DNA of 64,000 nucleotides, from the NCBI GenBank assembly GCA_021772635.1, contig JAJFLP010000101.1:1-64000 (forward strand). Reading direction: 5' to 3'. Positions 53,720 through 62,891 of the stretch are shown here, piece by piece; within the stretch, counting starts at the first letter, position 1; every line of letters starts with the position of its first letter. The position numbers were made by a program, and so were the translations under genes. Below the pieces are notes generated by a model, which made no database searches, was not told the origin of the DNA, and saw nothing but the letters and a program-made list of their open reading frames with translations. The DNA is from Verrucomicrobiota bacterium (lineage in GTDB: Bacteria; Verrucomicrobiota; Lentisphaeria; JABSQK01; JAJFLO01).

Positions 53720-53973
53720 AGATGATGCCTCGTCATTGACTTCTCAAAAGCCTGACGCGATTCTTTCCTGAGTTCATCAGACGTATCAGAGCGCTTCCAG
53801 GCACCGTGTGTTATCTGATAAAGGTCTTTTTTACTCGTCGCCTTCTGCTTACACGCAAATTCCCTCACAGCTTCTTCAATGACCCTTTTTTTCGACGTTC
53901 GTAGGTCTTGAGCGAGAAAATCGATTGTCGCGGCAGTTGCCTCATCAACCCGTGCTGAAATTACTTTATCCAT
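53716..53973 (-). CDS. Ribbon-helix-helix antitoxin
   Basis: An 85-residue protein from the ATG at 53973 (GGAGG six bases before). VISARVDEATAATIDFLAQD is a ribbon-helix-helix strand and first helix, TSKKRVIEEAVREFACKQKA the second helix, and the polar C-terminal half would bind the toxin. Overlap with the PIN gene shows a former VapBC-like pair. With the toxin broken, it may persist only as a repressor. Confidence 0.8.
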   Translation of the reverse strand: MDKVISARVDEATAATIDFLAQDLRTSKKRVIEEAVREFACKQKATSKKDLYQITHGAWKRSDTSDELRKESRQAFEKSMTRHHL

Positions 53974-54037
53974 CACAATCCTCCATTTCTTACGCTTAAA
54001 ATATTACGTAATTCACCGATTATCAAATTAACTCAGG

Positions 54038-55273
54038 CTAGCGATTCAGCAACAGTTTCAATACTTTGGGAAGCGTTATAAGCGACCGTGGATCGATTGT
54101 TTCGTTTACGATCCCACTGAGAGATCGTCTGATAGGCTCGCTGTTCTGGGCGCGTTTGGAGAACAGATCGAGGAGGTATGGCCGGGTACAAAATTTTTCA
54201 GCTAACTTATAGCCAGTATAAATCGGATAAATATTCGACTTAAGTTCCGCACTGAACTTGTCAAGTACGGATAGATCCTTTGCCTCAAAGGCTTCATGAG
54301 TGATATCCGCGGCGATTTCAGCAATATTCATAGCTTTGCCGATACCTTCTCCGGTAAAAGGCAGCGTAGCACCGACGCCTTCACCAATCCCCAGCACATT
54401 TCCGTCACCCTGAAAACGACTTCCGGTAAGGCCGCAACGCAACGGACAGCCTCTGATGGGAGACACGATCTCGCCCTGGTCCATCATCTTCCTGGCTGGC
54501 GGAAAGTTCTTAAGAAACCGATCGAAGACTTCATGTAACCCGCCGTGTTTCTCCGTCGCGGTTCGGTAGAACGAGCCGCACCCCACATTATATTCATTAT
54601 CAGGCAACGGAAAAATCCAAGCGTACCCGGGCAGGATAGATTTATCGTAAGTTACGATTAATTCATTAAGCCTGTAATCGGACTTAATATAACACCGAAT
54701 AGCGACTGCGCTCGGATCCTTTCGGGTTAGCATACCCGCCTTCTTCAGTAGGAATGGACTGGCGCCTGTTGCTATTAAAATAACCCGAGCCTTAACGGGC
54801 GCAGCACGGCCCGCAAACTTCAAGGCCGTACTGCCATCAGCATTCTTATGAAAATCCTGAACGGTACCTCTGCAAAAGACACACCCGGCTTCAACGGCGC
54901 GCTGCGCTATTAACGCGTCCAGGTGCCGACGTTTTATGAGGATAAGGTCTCCGTTCACATCAAACTTATACCCGGACGGACTGTGGAACGTAGCAGTTTT
55001 TGTTTCGAATCCCAGCTCGCGTACACGCCCCAGGAGTCCAACTTTCTCAAGACATTCGATAGCATCCGGCAGCAACCCGTCGCCACAGGGTTTATCGCGA
55101 GGGAATTGAGCAGTGTCAGTCAGCAGTACGCGATAGCCTTTCGACGCGAGGTGAATTCCGGCGTAGGCACCGGCAGGGCCAGCACCAACTATCCCAACAT
55201 CCCAGTCGCCCTCTGGAACTTGATCCAGCTCGATCTGTGAAATATTGTGATCCTCGTTGTAGTGTTTGATCAT
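54038..55273 (-). CDS. Geranylgeranyl reductase-family FAD oxidoreductase
   Basis: A 411-residue flavoprotein. The FAD Rossmann motif is VGIVGAGPAGAYAGIHLASK (about residues 26-45), then FPRDKPCGDGLLPDAIECLE, a family-typical KPCG(D)G motif, RRHLDALIAQRAVEAG, VILIATGAS, and the second FAD motif NVLGIGEGVGATLPFTGEGI. These enzymes reduce isoprenoid chains of chlorophyll, archaeal lipids or menaquinone, but many bacterial members are of unknown substrate. It precedes, in the same direction with reverse gene order, the cyclopropane synthase, so a membrane-lipid role is plausible. Confidence 0.85.
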   Translation of the reverse strand: MIKHYNEDHNISQIELDQVPEGDWDVGIVGAGPAGAYAGIHLASKGYRVLLTDTAQFPRDKPCGDGLLPDAIECLEKVGLLGRVRELGFETKTATFHSPSGYKFDVNGDLILIKRRHLDALIAQRAVEAGCVFCRGTVQDFHKNADGSTALKFAGRAAPVKARVILIATGASPFLLKKAGMLTRKDPSAVAIRCYIKSDYRLNELIVTYDKSILPGYAWIFPLPDNEYNVGCGSFYRTATEKHGGLHEVFDRFLKNFPPARKMMDQGEIVSPIRGCPLRCGLTGSRFQGDGNVLGIGEGVGATLPFTGEGIGKAMNIAEIAADITHEAFEAKDLSVLDKFSAELKSNIYPIYTGYKLAEKFCTRPYLLDLFSKRAQNSEPIRRSLSGIVNETIDPRSLITLPKVLKLLLNR

Positions 55274-55473
55274 TGTATAAACATTCAGGTGTGGGGTTTC
55301 CGCCGTCGCCCTCCCCCGCTCAGCGGGATCTCGGCTATCAGTCGTCGCTCAAGTAGCTACGACCGGACGCGCGGCGGGACAGGCAGGGTTCAAGGTTCCC
55401 GCTGCTGCGGCACAGATATTCAGCGTTCGATCACTAACCTTAAATCGGTGATCCTTGAACTTTGAACCGTTTT

Positions 55474-56784
55474 CTATTCATAGAGATCGGCACGAGAGGG
55501 TGGCATCTGTGAGGGCCCTTTAGAGGCGTGCTTTGTTGCTACAACCTGAAAAATGCGCATACCTCCGGCTGCGAATCCAAACGCGACTCCCGCTAAATAT
55601 GCCACCCAAAGCCGATACCGCTCTGCGCCGACAAGTTCAATGGCCCTTTCCTTGTTCGCCGATAAGCGTTTACACCAAAATCGGCAGGTCCTTCCGTAGT
55701 GCTCGCGCCATCCTTCCACGTCATGTACCTCTAACCCCGTTCGCTCCATCGCAGTCACCGTATGACCAATGTCGTCAAGCTCGGATCCGGGGAAGATATA
55801 CTTTAGCAGCAATCGACGTTCCGGCCTTATCTTACGAGACTTCTTCTGACTTGATTTAGCGCGACGTGAAATCGCGTGGTTGAGAAGAACGCCTCGATCA
55901 CGCATCAACGATTTAGCCTTCTTGAAGTACTTAGGAATATTATCGAGTCCAATGTGTTCATACATTCCAACACTTGCAATTTTATCGTATAATCCCTCGT
56001 GATCGTAGTAGTCACACAGTTCCACAGACACCTGATCGGTTAGGTCTAACCTTTTGATTTTCTCCTGAACGAATTCAAGTTGTTGCTGCGACAGTGTAAT
56101 CCCGACCGCGTTTACGCCGTAATGCTTAGCCGCGTAACAAATCAAACCACCCCAACCGCAACCGATATCGAGCATCTTCTCACCTGGCTTCAGACGCAGT
56201 TTTCGGCATATCATCTCCAACTTATTCAGTTGTGCATCCTCTAAAGAGTCGTTCCAATCCTTAAAGTAAGCGCACGAATACTGCATCTCCGGATCGAGAA
56301 AAAGCGAGTAAAAGTCATTGCCGGCATCGTAGTGAAATTGTATATAATCTTTATTATCCCGACGTGATTCTGTACGACCTACAGCGTCATCGGTGAACTC
56401 GTGCTCAAGTTTAACTTTATCAGGAAAGACCCCGATAAATGGCAGCGCCTTACGTAAAATGAGACTCTTCTTTAAATTCCGCAGTCTTTTGCGTGAACTT
56501 TCGTTCTGTCGCAACGTTTCTCCGAACTCGATCAAATCGCCTCCATGGACGCCTATCTGACCGGTTGCATACTGGCGCAGAAGATTCTCGGCGGTAGGTT
56601 TTCGGAGCAGACTTCCGATGACGCCGGGATGTTCGATTGAAATAAAATAGCGAGGATCTACGTCGCGTCCGAGCGGAATCATCGTTCCATCCCAGATTCG
56701 GACTGAAAATCGTGCGTCCAGAATCCCAGCAATATGCTCTATAATGGTAGTCATTGAGTCTATTTGGCGTTTATTGGACGACAT
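55474..56784 (-). CDS. cfa: Cyclopropane-fatty-acyl-phospholipid synthase
   Basis: A protein of 436 residues from the ATG at 56784; a longer frame to 56898 and a shorter start at 56754 are possible, and none has a clear ribosome site. Motifs include YIQFHYDAGNDFYSLFLDPE, MQYSCAYF, the S-adenosylmethionine site MLDIGCGWGGLICYAA, GITLSQQQLEF, and SVGMYEHIGLDNIPKYF, all typical of CFA synthases, which add a methylene group to unsaturated acyl chains. The C-terminal LAGVAFGFAAGGMRIFQVV differs little from the family end. It lies upstream of the oxidoreductase at 54038 and may share a transcript. Confidence 0.93.
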   Translation of the reverse strand: MSSNKRQIDSMTTIIEHIAGILDARFSVRIWDGTMIPLGRDVDPRYFISIEHPGVIGSLLRKPTAENLLRQYATGQIGVHGGDLIEFGETLRQNESSRKRLRNLKKSLILRKALPFIGVFPDKVKLEHEFTDDAVGRTESRRDNKDYIQFHYDAGNDFYSLFLDPEMQYSCAYFKDWNDSLEDAQLNKLEMICRKLRLKPGEKMLDIGCGWGGLICYAAKHYGVNAVGITLSQQQLEFVQEKIKRLDLTDQVSVELCDYYDHEGLYDKIASVGMYEHIGLDNIPKYFKKAKSLMRDRGVLLNHAISRRAKSSQKKSRKIRPERRLLLKYIFPGSELDDIGHTVTAMERTGLEVHDVEGWREHYGRTCRFWCKRLSANKERAIELVGAERYRLWVAYLAGVAFGFAAGGMRIFQVVATKHASKGPSQMPPSRADLYE

Positions 56785-57007
56785 ATGCGGCGGTGTGTGA
56801 CGGGTTGTAGAACTTAATAAACTACCCCGCCGCAGAGCAGACGGGGTATCGGCTTTCGAAATAGTTTTGATATCGCGGTAACCCGTAGGGAATGACACCC
56901 CACTACGTGGGTTCGAGCGTAGCTCTGGCTCAATCCGAAACGATACTTTGATAGAAATATAAAGCGAATGTCATTAAGTTAAGCCTTTGTGATTCTCCTG
57001 AACAGCC

Positions 57008-57080
57008 GTTGGAGTTCACTCTTCAGCGTAGCATTTCGTCGCTAGGAACTTAAAAACCATGCTGAAGTGAGAACTCCAAC
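57008..57080. repeat. GTTGGAGTTCAC palindromic element
   Basis: CGTTGGAGTTCACTCTTCAG ... GCTGAAGTGAGAACTCCAAC forms one long hairpin; this is a compact form of the family at 39765 and 53311. The rest of the 56785-57194 gap, including the alternative 5' end of cfa, shows no gene. Confidence 0.75.
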
Positions 57081-57194
57081 GGTCGCCATTAGCTTGCTTA
57101 TCCCCCCTTAACTTAATGACGTTACGCTGAGACTATACTCGCCTTGGAAAAACGTTCCACCCGTTGTCTCGGTTTTCGATTGTGTGCCTAAATA

Positions 57195-58019
57195 ATGTGT
57201 AATCAAAAACTGAATTCAGCTCAAGAATCGCGCGAAAGACACCTGGTCTGCACACCTGCAATCAGGACGATCGCCCTCCTCCTGCTGATTTCTATCCCGA
57301 TCTCGGTTTTCTATAGAGCCCACGTCACTCGACAGAAAAGCGTTACTGCCCTGAGTCGAATCCTTGATTTTACCGCTCCTCCAGGAATGGTTCCGGTCCC
57401 CGGCGGGATGTTTATGATGGGGAGTGACTCGACAATTTCAGAGCCAGATGAGAAACCTGTTCGAAAGGTATTTGTTCGTGATTTCTATATTGACCAATAT
57501 GAGGTCACGAACTCGGACTACCATAGATTCGATCCCACACATCGTTTTTCTGAGTATCAGAAAGACATACCGGTTACCGGAATCCTTAGAGATGAAGCAC
57601 AAGACTATTGTTTGTCCCTCGGCAAACGGCTGCCGACGGGATCGGAATGGGAGAAAGCAGCGCGTGGGGTTGATGGAAGACTGTATCCCTGGGGAAACGA
57701 GTTTAATGCGGAGAAAGCGAATGTTCGAAGCGGCACTCTGTCACGGACGGAGCTGAAGGCTGTTGGTAGTTTTCCGATGGGGCAAAGCCCCTACGGCTGC
57801 TACGACATGAGCGGGAACGCTTGGGAGTGGGTCAGTGACGAGGTGCACGCGAAGAATTTTCTTGGAATTTCGACTGGGCTTATTCGTGGCATTCTACGTG
57901 GTGGCGGCTACAACTACAGTGCGTTTCAAGCGCGGACATCATACCAGGGATTCGAAGACCCGGATTTAACGTGCAACGATGTCGGCTTTCGCTGTGTGAA
58001 GGAGTTTGCGGAACGCTAG
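57195..58019 (+). CDS. FGE-sulfatase (SUMF1)-domain protein, membrane-anchored
   Basis: A 274-residue protein with an N-terminal TM helix (about 24-43) and a periplasmic formylglycine-generating-enzyme-like domain: GMVPVPGGMFMMGSDSTISE, FYIDQYEVTNSDYHRF, AQDYCLSLGKRLPTGSEWEK, AARGVDGRLYPWG, GCYDMSGNAWEWVSDE, RGGGYNYSAF, CNDVGFRC. The two terminal Cys residues (in CNDVGFRC) recall the catalytic pair of true FGE but differ in their surroundings, and no sulfatase is encoded nearby. Most such proteins in gene-rich genomes are not FGEs. No ribosome site was seen before the ATG. Confidence 0.85.
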   Translation: MCNQKLNSAQESRERHLVCTPAIRTIALLLLISIPISVFYRAHVTRQKSVTALSRILDFTAPPGMVPVPGGMFMMGSDSTISEPDEKPVRKVFVRDFYIDQYEVTNSDYHRFDPTHRFSEYQKDIPVTGILRDEAQDYCLSLGKRLPTGSEWEKAARGVDGRLYPWGNEFNAEKANVRSGTLSRTELKAVGSFPMGQSPYGCYDMSGNAWEWVSDEVHAKNFLGISTGLIRGILRGGGYNYSAFQARTSYQGFEDPDLTCNDVGFRCVKEFAER

Positions 58020-58222
58020 CCTAGAAGGGACAAGGCTACGCGATACTGGATGCTTGATTCTGGATTCCGGATAATTAACGCGCCCAGAATAAGGCTGATA
58101 AAAAGTTTATCGCTCCAACAGTGAGAGGATTTTCTCGACCATAGTACGAACAATCTTTTACTGAATGTGGGAGGGACTGTCTCAGTGGCGAGAACAATTC
58201 AAAACATCGACTGCTTGCAGTC

Positions 58223-58864
58223 TCACGGGTATAACCGTTCAATTATCCAGTCATTTCCATTCACTCGTCTGTATCGGAAACGATCGTGGAGTCTGTTAAA
58301 CTGTCCCTGCCAGAATTCTATGCTTTCAGGTTTAACGCGGTAACCGCCCCAATGTAGTGGCCTCGGAACTTTTTTGTCAGCATATTCCGCGCTCAGTCTT
58401 TCGAAATCGGATTCAAGAATCTCACGGTTTGGCAGAACACTACTTTGATTCGAAACCCACGCCCCCAATTTGCTGCCGAATTGACGACTCTGGAAGTATT
58501 CATCTGATTCGCTGTCTTTCGTTTTTTCTACAGTCCCCTCAACTCGCACCTGACGTCCCAGCTTATCCCATCCAAAAACCAAGGCAACGTTTGGATTAGC
58601 ATCCAATTCGCTAGCCTTACGACTATTGAAATTGGTATAGAAAACGAAACCACGATCGTCAACATCCTTGAGCAAGACCAGGCGCGCAGACGGCCTTCCG
58701 TCAATATCCGCAGTCGCCAAGGTCATGGCGTTCGGTTCGATAAACTTCGCGACAATCGCGTCGTTCAGCCAAACTTGGAACTGGGCGATCGGATCCGGGG
58801 ATAGGTCGGATTTCCGAAGACTCTCACCGGAGTCAACATTAGGTGGTGTGAGATTTTCTGCCAT
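58223..58864 (-). CDS. pdxH: Pyridoxamine 5'-phosphate oxidase
   Basis: A 213-residue protein of normal length. Typical motifs: PNAMTLATADIDGRPSARLV, LLKDVDDRGFVFYTNFNSRK, NPNVALVFGWDKLGRQVRVE, GTVEKT, SRQFGSKLGAWVSNQSSVL, PLHWGGYRVKPESIEFWQG, RLHDRFRY and the ending WIIERLYP. It oxidises pyridoxine/pyridoxamine phosphate to pyridoxal phosphate with FMN. It stands alone, and a GACTGCTTGCAGTC palindrome (58209-58222) touches its stop codon. Confidence 0.96.
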   Translation of the reverse strand: MAENLTPPNVDSGESLRKSDLSPDPIAQFQVWLNDAIVAKFIEPNAMTLATADIDGRPSARLVLLKDVDDRGFVFYTNFNSRKASELDANPNVALVFGWDKLGRQVRVEGTVEKTKDSESDEYFQSRQFGSKLGAWVSNQSSVLPNREILESDFERLSAEYADKKVPRPLHWGGYRVKPESIEFWQGQFNRLHDRFRYRRVNGNDWIIERLYP

Positions 58865-59567
58865 TGATATAATTTTACCTTTATATTTTACAGAACGAAA
58901 TTAACGATAACATAGTTCACATAATTGTATTCAATATTCACGGCAAGGATTTTTGCGAGAAAGTTTTACAGCCATCCAACAGTGAAAGGGCCGTTGGTTG
59001 ACGAAATCCGTATCGAAATCGCTATCGCTATCGTCCAACTACCGATTTTGACTTCGACAAAAAACTCCCGGAGATTTTCGGGGCTTAAAGATGAACACAA
59101 TCCTGTGGGACAGCACATAGTCTAGCGATTATAATCAATCGGCCTCAGAGCGAATACGATTGCGATACCGATACCGAATAGTACCGATCCCGCCGATCCG
59201 TCAGATTTACTGTCATGTCTTAAGGATCAACTATACCGCAAGCAGTACAACGTAGATTTTTCGAGGAAAAATCATATTGCGTCTTATATTGAAAGGCACG
59301 AAGCCTTGGTTTTAAAGTGGACTTAAAACGATACATATTATGTACTATTAATAGACTAGTCGTAGTGGTCAGCTATATTATTGACGGAATAAAATCGGGA
59401 TAATGTTTTTATAATATATTCTAAACAAGATATTTATGATACAAATCTTGCTGATGGCATGGCTTTTGCTTTACCTTCCAGTGAACATACGCAAACAGTG
59501 CATGAATTTTTAACAAGATTAAAATAAACCTAAGAAACTGAATAGAAGGAGGTGAAACACAAATCAA
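58865..59567. other. Long intergenic region, partly AT-rich
   Basis: About 58960-59060 (AAATCCGTATCGAAATCGCT; TTACAGCCATCCAACAGTGA) is a degenerate fragment of the 1331-1620 repeat family. 59234-59247 (TACCGCAAGCAGTA) is a GACTGC-type palindrome. 59320-59530 is AT-rich and precedes the small gene at 59568; it could hold its promoter, but no convincing -35/-10 pair stands out. No gene supported. Confidence 0.5.
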
Positions 59568-59753
59568 ATGAAAGAGATCAGAACGAACACAACTGAAAAA
59601 CCTGCGCTGATCAAACTCGATGATCTTCTGCCCCGCAATAATGTAGCGGGCGGTAAGAAAACGGTTATTTTCGGATCAACGCGACAAACGGTCGGCAGTT
59701 GGCGTAAGCCTGGCGATCGGCCCGCCACTCAGGCGATCTCTATTACACCGTGA
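59568..59753 (+). CDS. 61-residue small protein upstream of pseudopilin
   Basis: A strong ribosome site (AAGGAGGTG) precedes the ATG. The product begins MKEIRTNTTEKPALIKLDDL and contains LLPRNNVAGGKKTVIFGSTR, then a Pro/Gly end. I do not recognise a named family. A helical LxxLxDLLP segment followed by a Val-Ala-Gly-Gly pair and a short tail is reminiscent of double-glycine leader peptides of ribosomal peptides, but no modifying enzyme, peptidase or exporter lies nearby. The next gene begins 49 bases on with its own strong ribosome site. Function unknown. Confidence 0.6.
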   Translation: MKEIRTNTTEKPALIKLDDLLPRNNVAGGKKTVIFGSTRQTVGSWRKPGDRPATQAISITP

Positions 59754-59802
59754 AATTGAAACAGGAATACAGGAAATCCAAAAACCAAGAGGAGGAAATA
59801 TC

Positions 59803-62157
59803 ATGTTAACAGGAATCGGAAATTCAACAAAAACGAAGAGGAATCGCGCCGGACACGGTACGATTAAACATCACCTGAATATGATTGAGGTAATGTTCGG
59901 TCTGGTCATCATTATCGTTGGGATGGTTGTGGCGATTAGCATCCTCCCGCTCGGTTTAGACTCACAGAAGGAGTCGAGGTCACGGGCTTTCGCTGGCGAT
60001 CTACTTGAGAATTGGATGCGGTACAGCGCGAGTCAAATCAATAGTAACTGGGAGTTCGTCAATTACTTCAAAAACGGTACGAAGGCTTCCGCTTCGGCAG
60101 AGAACGGTGTCCAGTTTGCTACTGGAAACGCATTGTACTCTTCCGGCAATGTGATTATTGCCGCGGATTCGTCGATGAGTATAAGTAGCGCGACTAACTC
60201 TGGATTGTTCCTCGCGCAGCAGCTGACGGACAGTACGGTTGATTTCCAGTCTGTCATTCGGACATGGAAAACGGTAACGGAGAATGCTGACGGCAGCGTA
60301 AATGCGACAATCTACGGAGAGATCGCGTGGCCGTTCGAGAAGCCGGCGGACGCACGTGAGACGCTGGTGGTGAGTTTGGAGGTCTATCGCCAACCGGCTA
60401 CGGATATCGTGACCGCATCGAGCGACTGCGAAGGCACGACGACCACGTTCTCCGGAGAGGAGGACGATAGTGCTACTGCGAACTTTTCGTTGGAAGATTG
60501 CTGCCCGTACTATGAAATCACCGATGTTACCGCCGATGGGGATGCGAATGTAAACATCGACAATCATAAGGTGTATTTTTCCGACGGCACAGATCTGAAG
60601 ATTAAAAAGCTTGACGACATGGTCGGAAAGTGGGGTGTTAGTGAGTTTACCGATGTAGCAGGGATAACAAAAACGATATCGCATACGCAGGATCGCGACA
60701 TCGGCGATGATTACAGGGGGTTCATAAAGGACTACACCTGTTTCGTTACGATCTGGGCGTCAGCGGGAAACCACGGTAGCATCAGTTCAAGTGGAGTTAG
60801 TCTTGTCCAGGACGCCGGCAGCAAGCAGTTTACGGTCACACCGGATTCCGGCAGGGAAATTGCCGGTGTGTACGTCGGTGCGCAGAACGATTACGACGAT
60901 GACGACGATGGAACCTACGGACTGACGTCTATCGGTGCCGTCAGCTCATTTATCGTCACGGCGAACGATCACATGCGTGTTGTAGTTACGTTTCAGAATG
61001 AACAGAACGAAAATCCCACGGCGAACGATGACACGTATAATGTCGAATCCGGCAGTACTTTGACGGTTCCTTCGTTAGGCGTTCTTAGCAACGACACCGA
61101 TCCGGAAAACGATTCACTGACGAGCACGCTGGTTAGCGACGTTTCCGGTGGGACTCTGGTTTTCGCTGAGAATGGTGTGTTCACTTATGTACCCAACGAT
61201 GGGACCACAAGTGATTCATTTACCTACAAAGCAAATGATGGCAGCAATGATTCGGCATCAAACGCGACGGTTACGATTACTGTGAATGCCGCGCCCGTCG
61301 TTCTCCCCACTGCTACGGCAGATACGAATGCGACCGATAACGAATCCGCAGTCACAACCAGCGTTTTGGCTAATGATACCGGCGATAGCATCAGTGTTAC
61401 CGCAGCGTCCTTAACATCGGGTCAGGGAGCGGTATCGACTAATGGTTCGACTGTTACCTATACGCCACCTGCATTCGATTCTGAAGCCGGAGAGGCAGGG
61501 TTTGTCGGCGACGCTGTTGTTTCCTATACGATATCTGACGCCGCTGGAAATACAGCTACAGCGAGCATTTCCGTTACAGTGACCGAGTTCAGTTTTACTC
61601 CGGGAGCCTGTGGAACAACGGACTCAGGAGAGGAATTGGCAGTCGTCAATATCAATCCAGGGAACAGTAACAATAATCAGCTATGCGTTGAGGCCGGAGC
61701 CAGCTCTTTCACAAGAGATGACCTGAAGGACGGAACTGTGACTTCGTACGATGGCTCTGCATCCCGGATATTCGTTCGTCCGAAAAGCAACGGGAACGCG
61801 ATCGTGTTGGATGGTGAGAAGTACGACCTCGGCAACAAACCCGTCGAGATCTGTGGCGGCACGATCACCTTGAAGCTGTTCAACTCACATCCGGGTGGTT
61901 CAGCAATGGGACATTGGTACGTCTGTATCGTTGCTGACGGTTCTACCGTTACCGAGTACAGTTCTAATGATTCTGCCAGTAACTGCGGTTCAGGGTGTGC
62001 TAGTGGCTCCGGCAATGGTTCTGGAAACGGCTCCGGCAACGGCTCTGGCAATGGTTCCGGCAACGGGTCAGGCAACGGGTCAGGCAACGGATCTGGGAAT
62101 GGGTCAGGGAACGGATCTGGGAATGGGTCCGGCAGTGGTTCGGGTAGTGGAAACTAA
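59803..62157 (+). CDS. Pseudopilin-like protein with Ig-like repeats and GSGN tail
   Basis: A 784-residue protein with ribosome site GAGGAGGAAA. A polar N-terminus leads into a type IV pilin-like helix, [20 protein letters not shown], followed by [10 protein letters not shown] as in PVC-type pseudopilins. The residue before the helix is not Gly, so normal prepilin processing is doubtful. About 40-205 resembles the pseudopilin head. Later come [20 protein letters not shown]-type repeat sequence (about 310-400), a cadherin/Ig-like repeat ([30 protein letters not shown]; about 405-500), a second related repeat, a Cys-containing end and ten GSGN units. It may be a surface or secreted pilus-like component. 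Confidence 0.75.
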   Translation: MLTGIGNSTKTKRNRAGHGTIKHHLNMIEVMFGLVIIIVGMVVAISILPLGLDSQKESRSRAFAGDLLENWMRYSASQINSNWEFVNYFKNGTKASASAENGVQFATGNALYSSGNVIIAADSSMSISSATNSGLFLAQQLTDSTVDFQSVIRTWKTVTENADGSVNATIYGEIAWPFEKPADARETLVVSLEVYRQPATDIVTASSDCEGTTTTFSGEEDDSATANFSLEDCCPYYEITDVTADGDANVNIDNHKVYFSDGTDLKIKKLDDMVGKWGVSEFTDVAGITKTISHTQDRDIGDDYRGFIKDYTCFVTIWASAGNHGSISSSGVSLVQDAGSKQFTVTPDSGREIAGVYVGAQNDYDDDDDGTYGLTSIGAVSSFIVTANDHMRVVVTFQNEQNENPTANDDTYNVESGSTLTVPSLGVLSNDTDPENDSLTSTLVSDVSGGTLVFAENGVFTYVPNDGTTSDSFTYKANDGSNDSASNATVTITVNAAPVVLPTATADTNATDNESAVTTSVLANDTGDSISVTAASLTSGQGAVSTNGSTVTYTPPAFDSEAGEAGFVGDAVVSYTISDAAGNTATASISVTVTEFSFTPGACGTTDSGEELAVVNINPGNSNNNQLCVEAGASSFTRDDLKDGTVTSYDGSASRIFVRPKSNGNAIVLDGEKYDLGNKPVEICGGTITLKLFNSHPGGSAMGHWYVCIVADGSTVTEYSSNDSASNCGSGCASGSGNGSGNGSGNGSGNGSGNGSGNGSGNGSGNGSGNGSGNGSGSGSGSGN
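62005..62154 (+). repeat. In-frame 12-bp minisatellite encoding GSGN
   Basis: Ten successive 12-base units (62005-62124) each encode Gly-Ser-Gly-Asn with varied third bases, followed by two GSGS units. The variety in synonymous codons shows that the tract is not a recent slippage product. Confidence 0.9.
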
Positions 62158-62217
62158 GATGTGCCCGGGAAGCTAACCGGTAGGTTCAGTGAACGAACCG
62201 GATGGCGACTTACTGAG

Positions 62218-62252
62218 AAGGGAAAGACGATTTCGTCTTTCCCTTCTTTATT
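62218..62252 (+). terminator. Intrinsic terminator of the pseudopilin-like gene
   Basis: A 12-13 bp stem (AAGGGAAAGACGA with its complement, 62218-62230 and 62233-62245) with a tiny loop is followed by CTTTATTTT. It lies 61 bases after the stop codon. Confidence 0.8.
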
Positions 62253-62394
62253 TTAAACATGGAATGTTTTTTTCCGTTCGTTGTCGTTAGATTGGGAAAT
62301 ATCCCAATCGCAGCCGAGCGACGCGAGGCAGCCCTGCAACTGCGAGAAGCGTAGCGCCAAATCAAAAATCAAAAATCCACGAAGGAAAATAAAA

Positions 62395-62880
62395 ATGACA
62401 CAGTTAAAAGAAGGCGATCTCGCCCCGGACTTCACCGCGGAGACGGATGGGGGGCAAACAACGTCACTGCAAGATTACAAAGGAAAAACCGTTGTCCTTT
62501 ACTTCTATCCCAAGGACGATACTCCAGGTTGCACTAAACAGGCATGCGGCTTTCGCGACCACAATGAGGATTTTTCAGGCAAAAACGTCGTGGTTCTCGG
62601 GGTTAGTCCGGACGACTCTGAATCTCATCGTAAGTTTAAGGCGAAGTATAATTTACCTTTTGATTTACTAGTTGACTCAGAGCATGAAATCGCGGATGCA
62701 TACGGCGTTTGGGGAGAAAAATCGATGTACGGCAGGAAGTATATGGGAATTATTCGCAGCCATTTCGTGATCGACCCGACGGGAAAACTCAGTGCTGTCC
62801 ACTATAAAATCAGCCCACTGGATAGTATTAAAAATGCGGTCAAGGTCGCCAACCGTTTGGGACAGTTGGGACATTCTTAG
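62395..62880 (+). CDS. bcp: Thioredoxin-dependent peroxiredoxin, Bcp/PrxQ type
   Basis: A 161-residue protein from the ATG at 62395 (GAAGGAAAAT ribosome site). The catalytic motif is YPKDDTPGCTKQACGFRD with peroxidatic Cys and a second Cys five residues later, the atypical 2-Cys arrangement of PrxQ. Other signatures: EGDLAPDFTAETDGG, VVLGVSPDDSESHRKFKAKY, NLPFDLLVDSEHEIADAYGV, FVIDPTGKL. It reduces hydrogen and alkyl peroxides with thioredoxin. A CTTTAG-type repeat (62892-63036) follows. Confidence 0.95.
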   Translation: MTQLKEGDLAPDFTAETDGGQTTSLQDYKGKTVVLYFYPKDDTPGCTKQACGFRDHNEDFSGKNVVVLGVSPDDSESHRKFKAKYNLPFDLLVDSEHEIADAYGVWGEKSMYGRKYMGIIRSHFVIDPTGKLSAVHYKISPLDSIKNAVKVANRLGQLGHS

Positions 62881-62891
62881 TTGATAGGTTG

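Noticed and set aside
57195-58019. True formylglycine-generating enzyme with a sulfatase system
   Set aside because: The domain is right, but the active-site surroundings differ and there is no sulfatase gene in the window.
61677-62087. Minus-strand frame with Pro-Glu-Pro-Leu repeats
   Set aside because: It is the antisense of the GSGN minisatellite and has no start signals.
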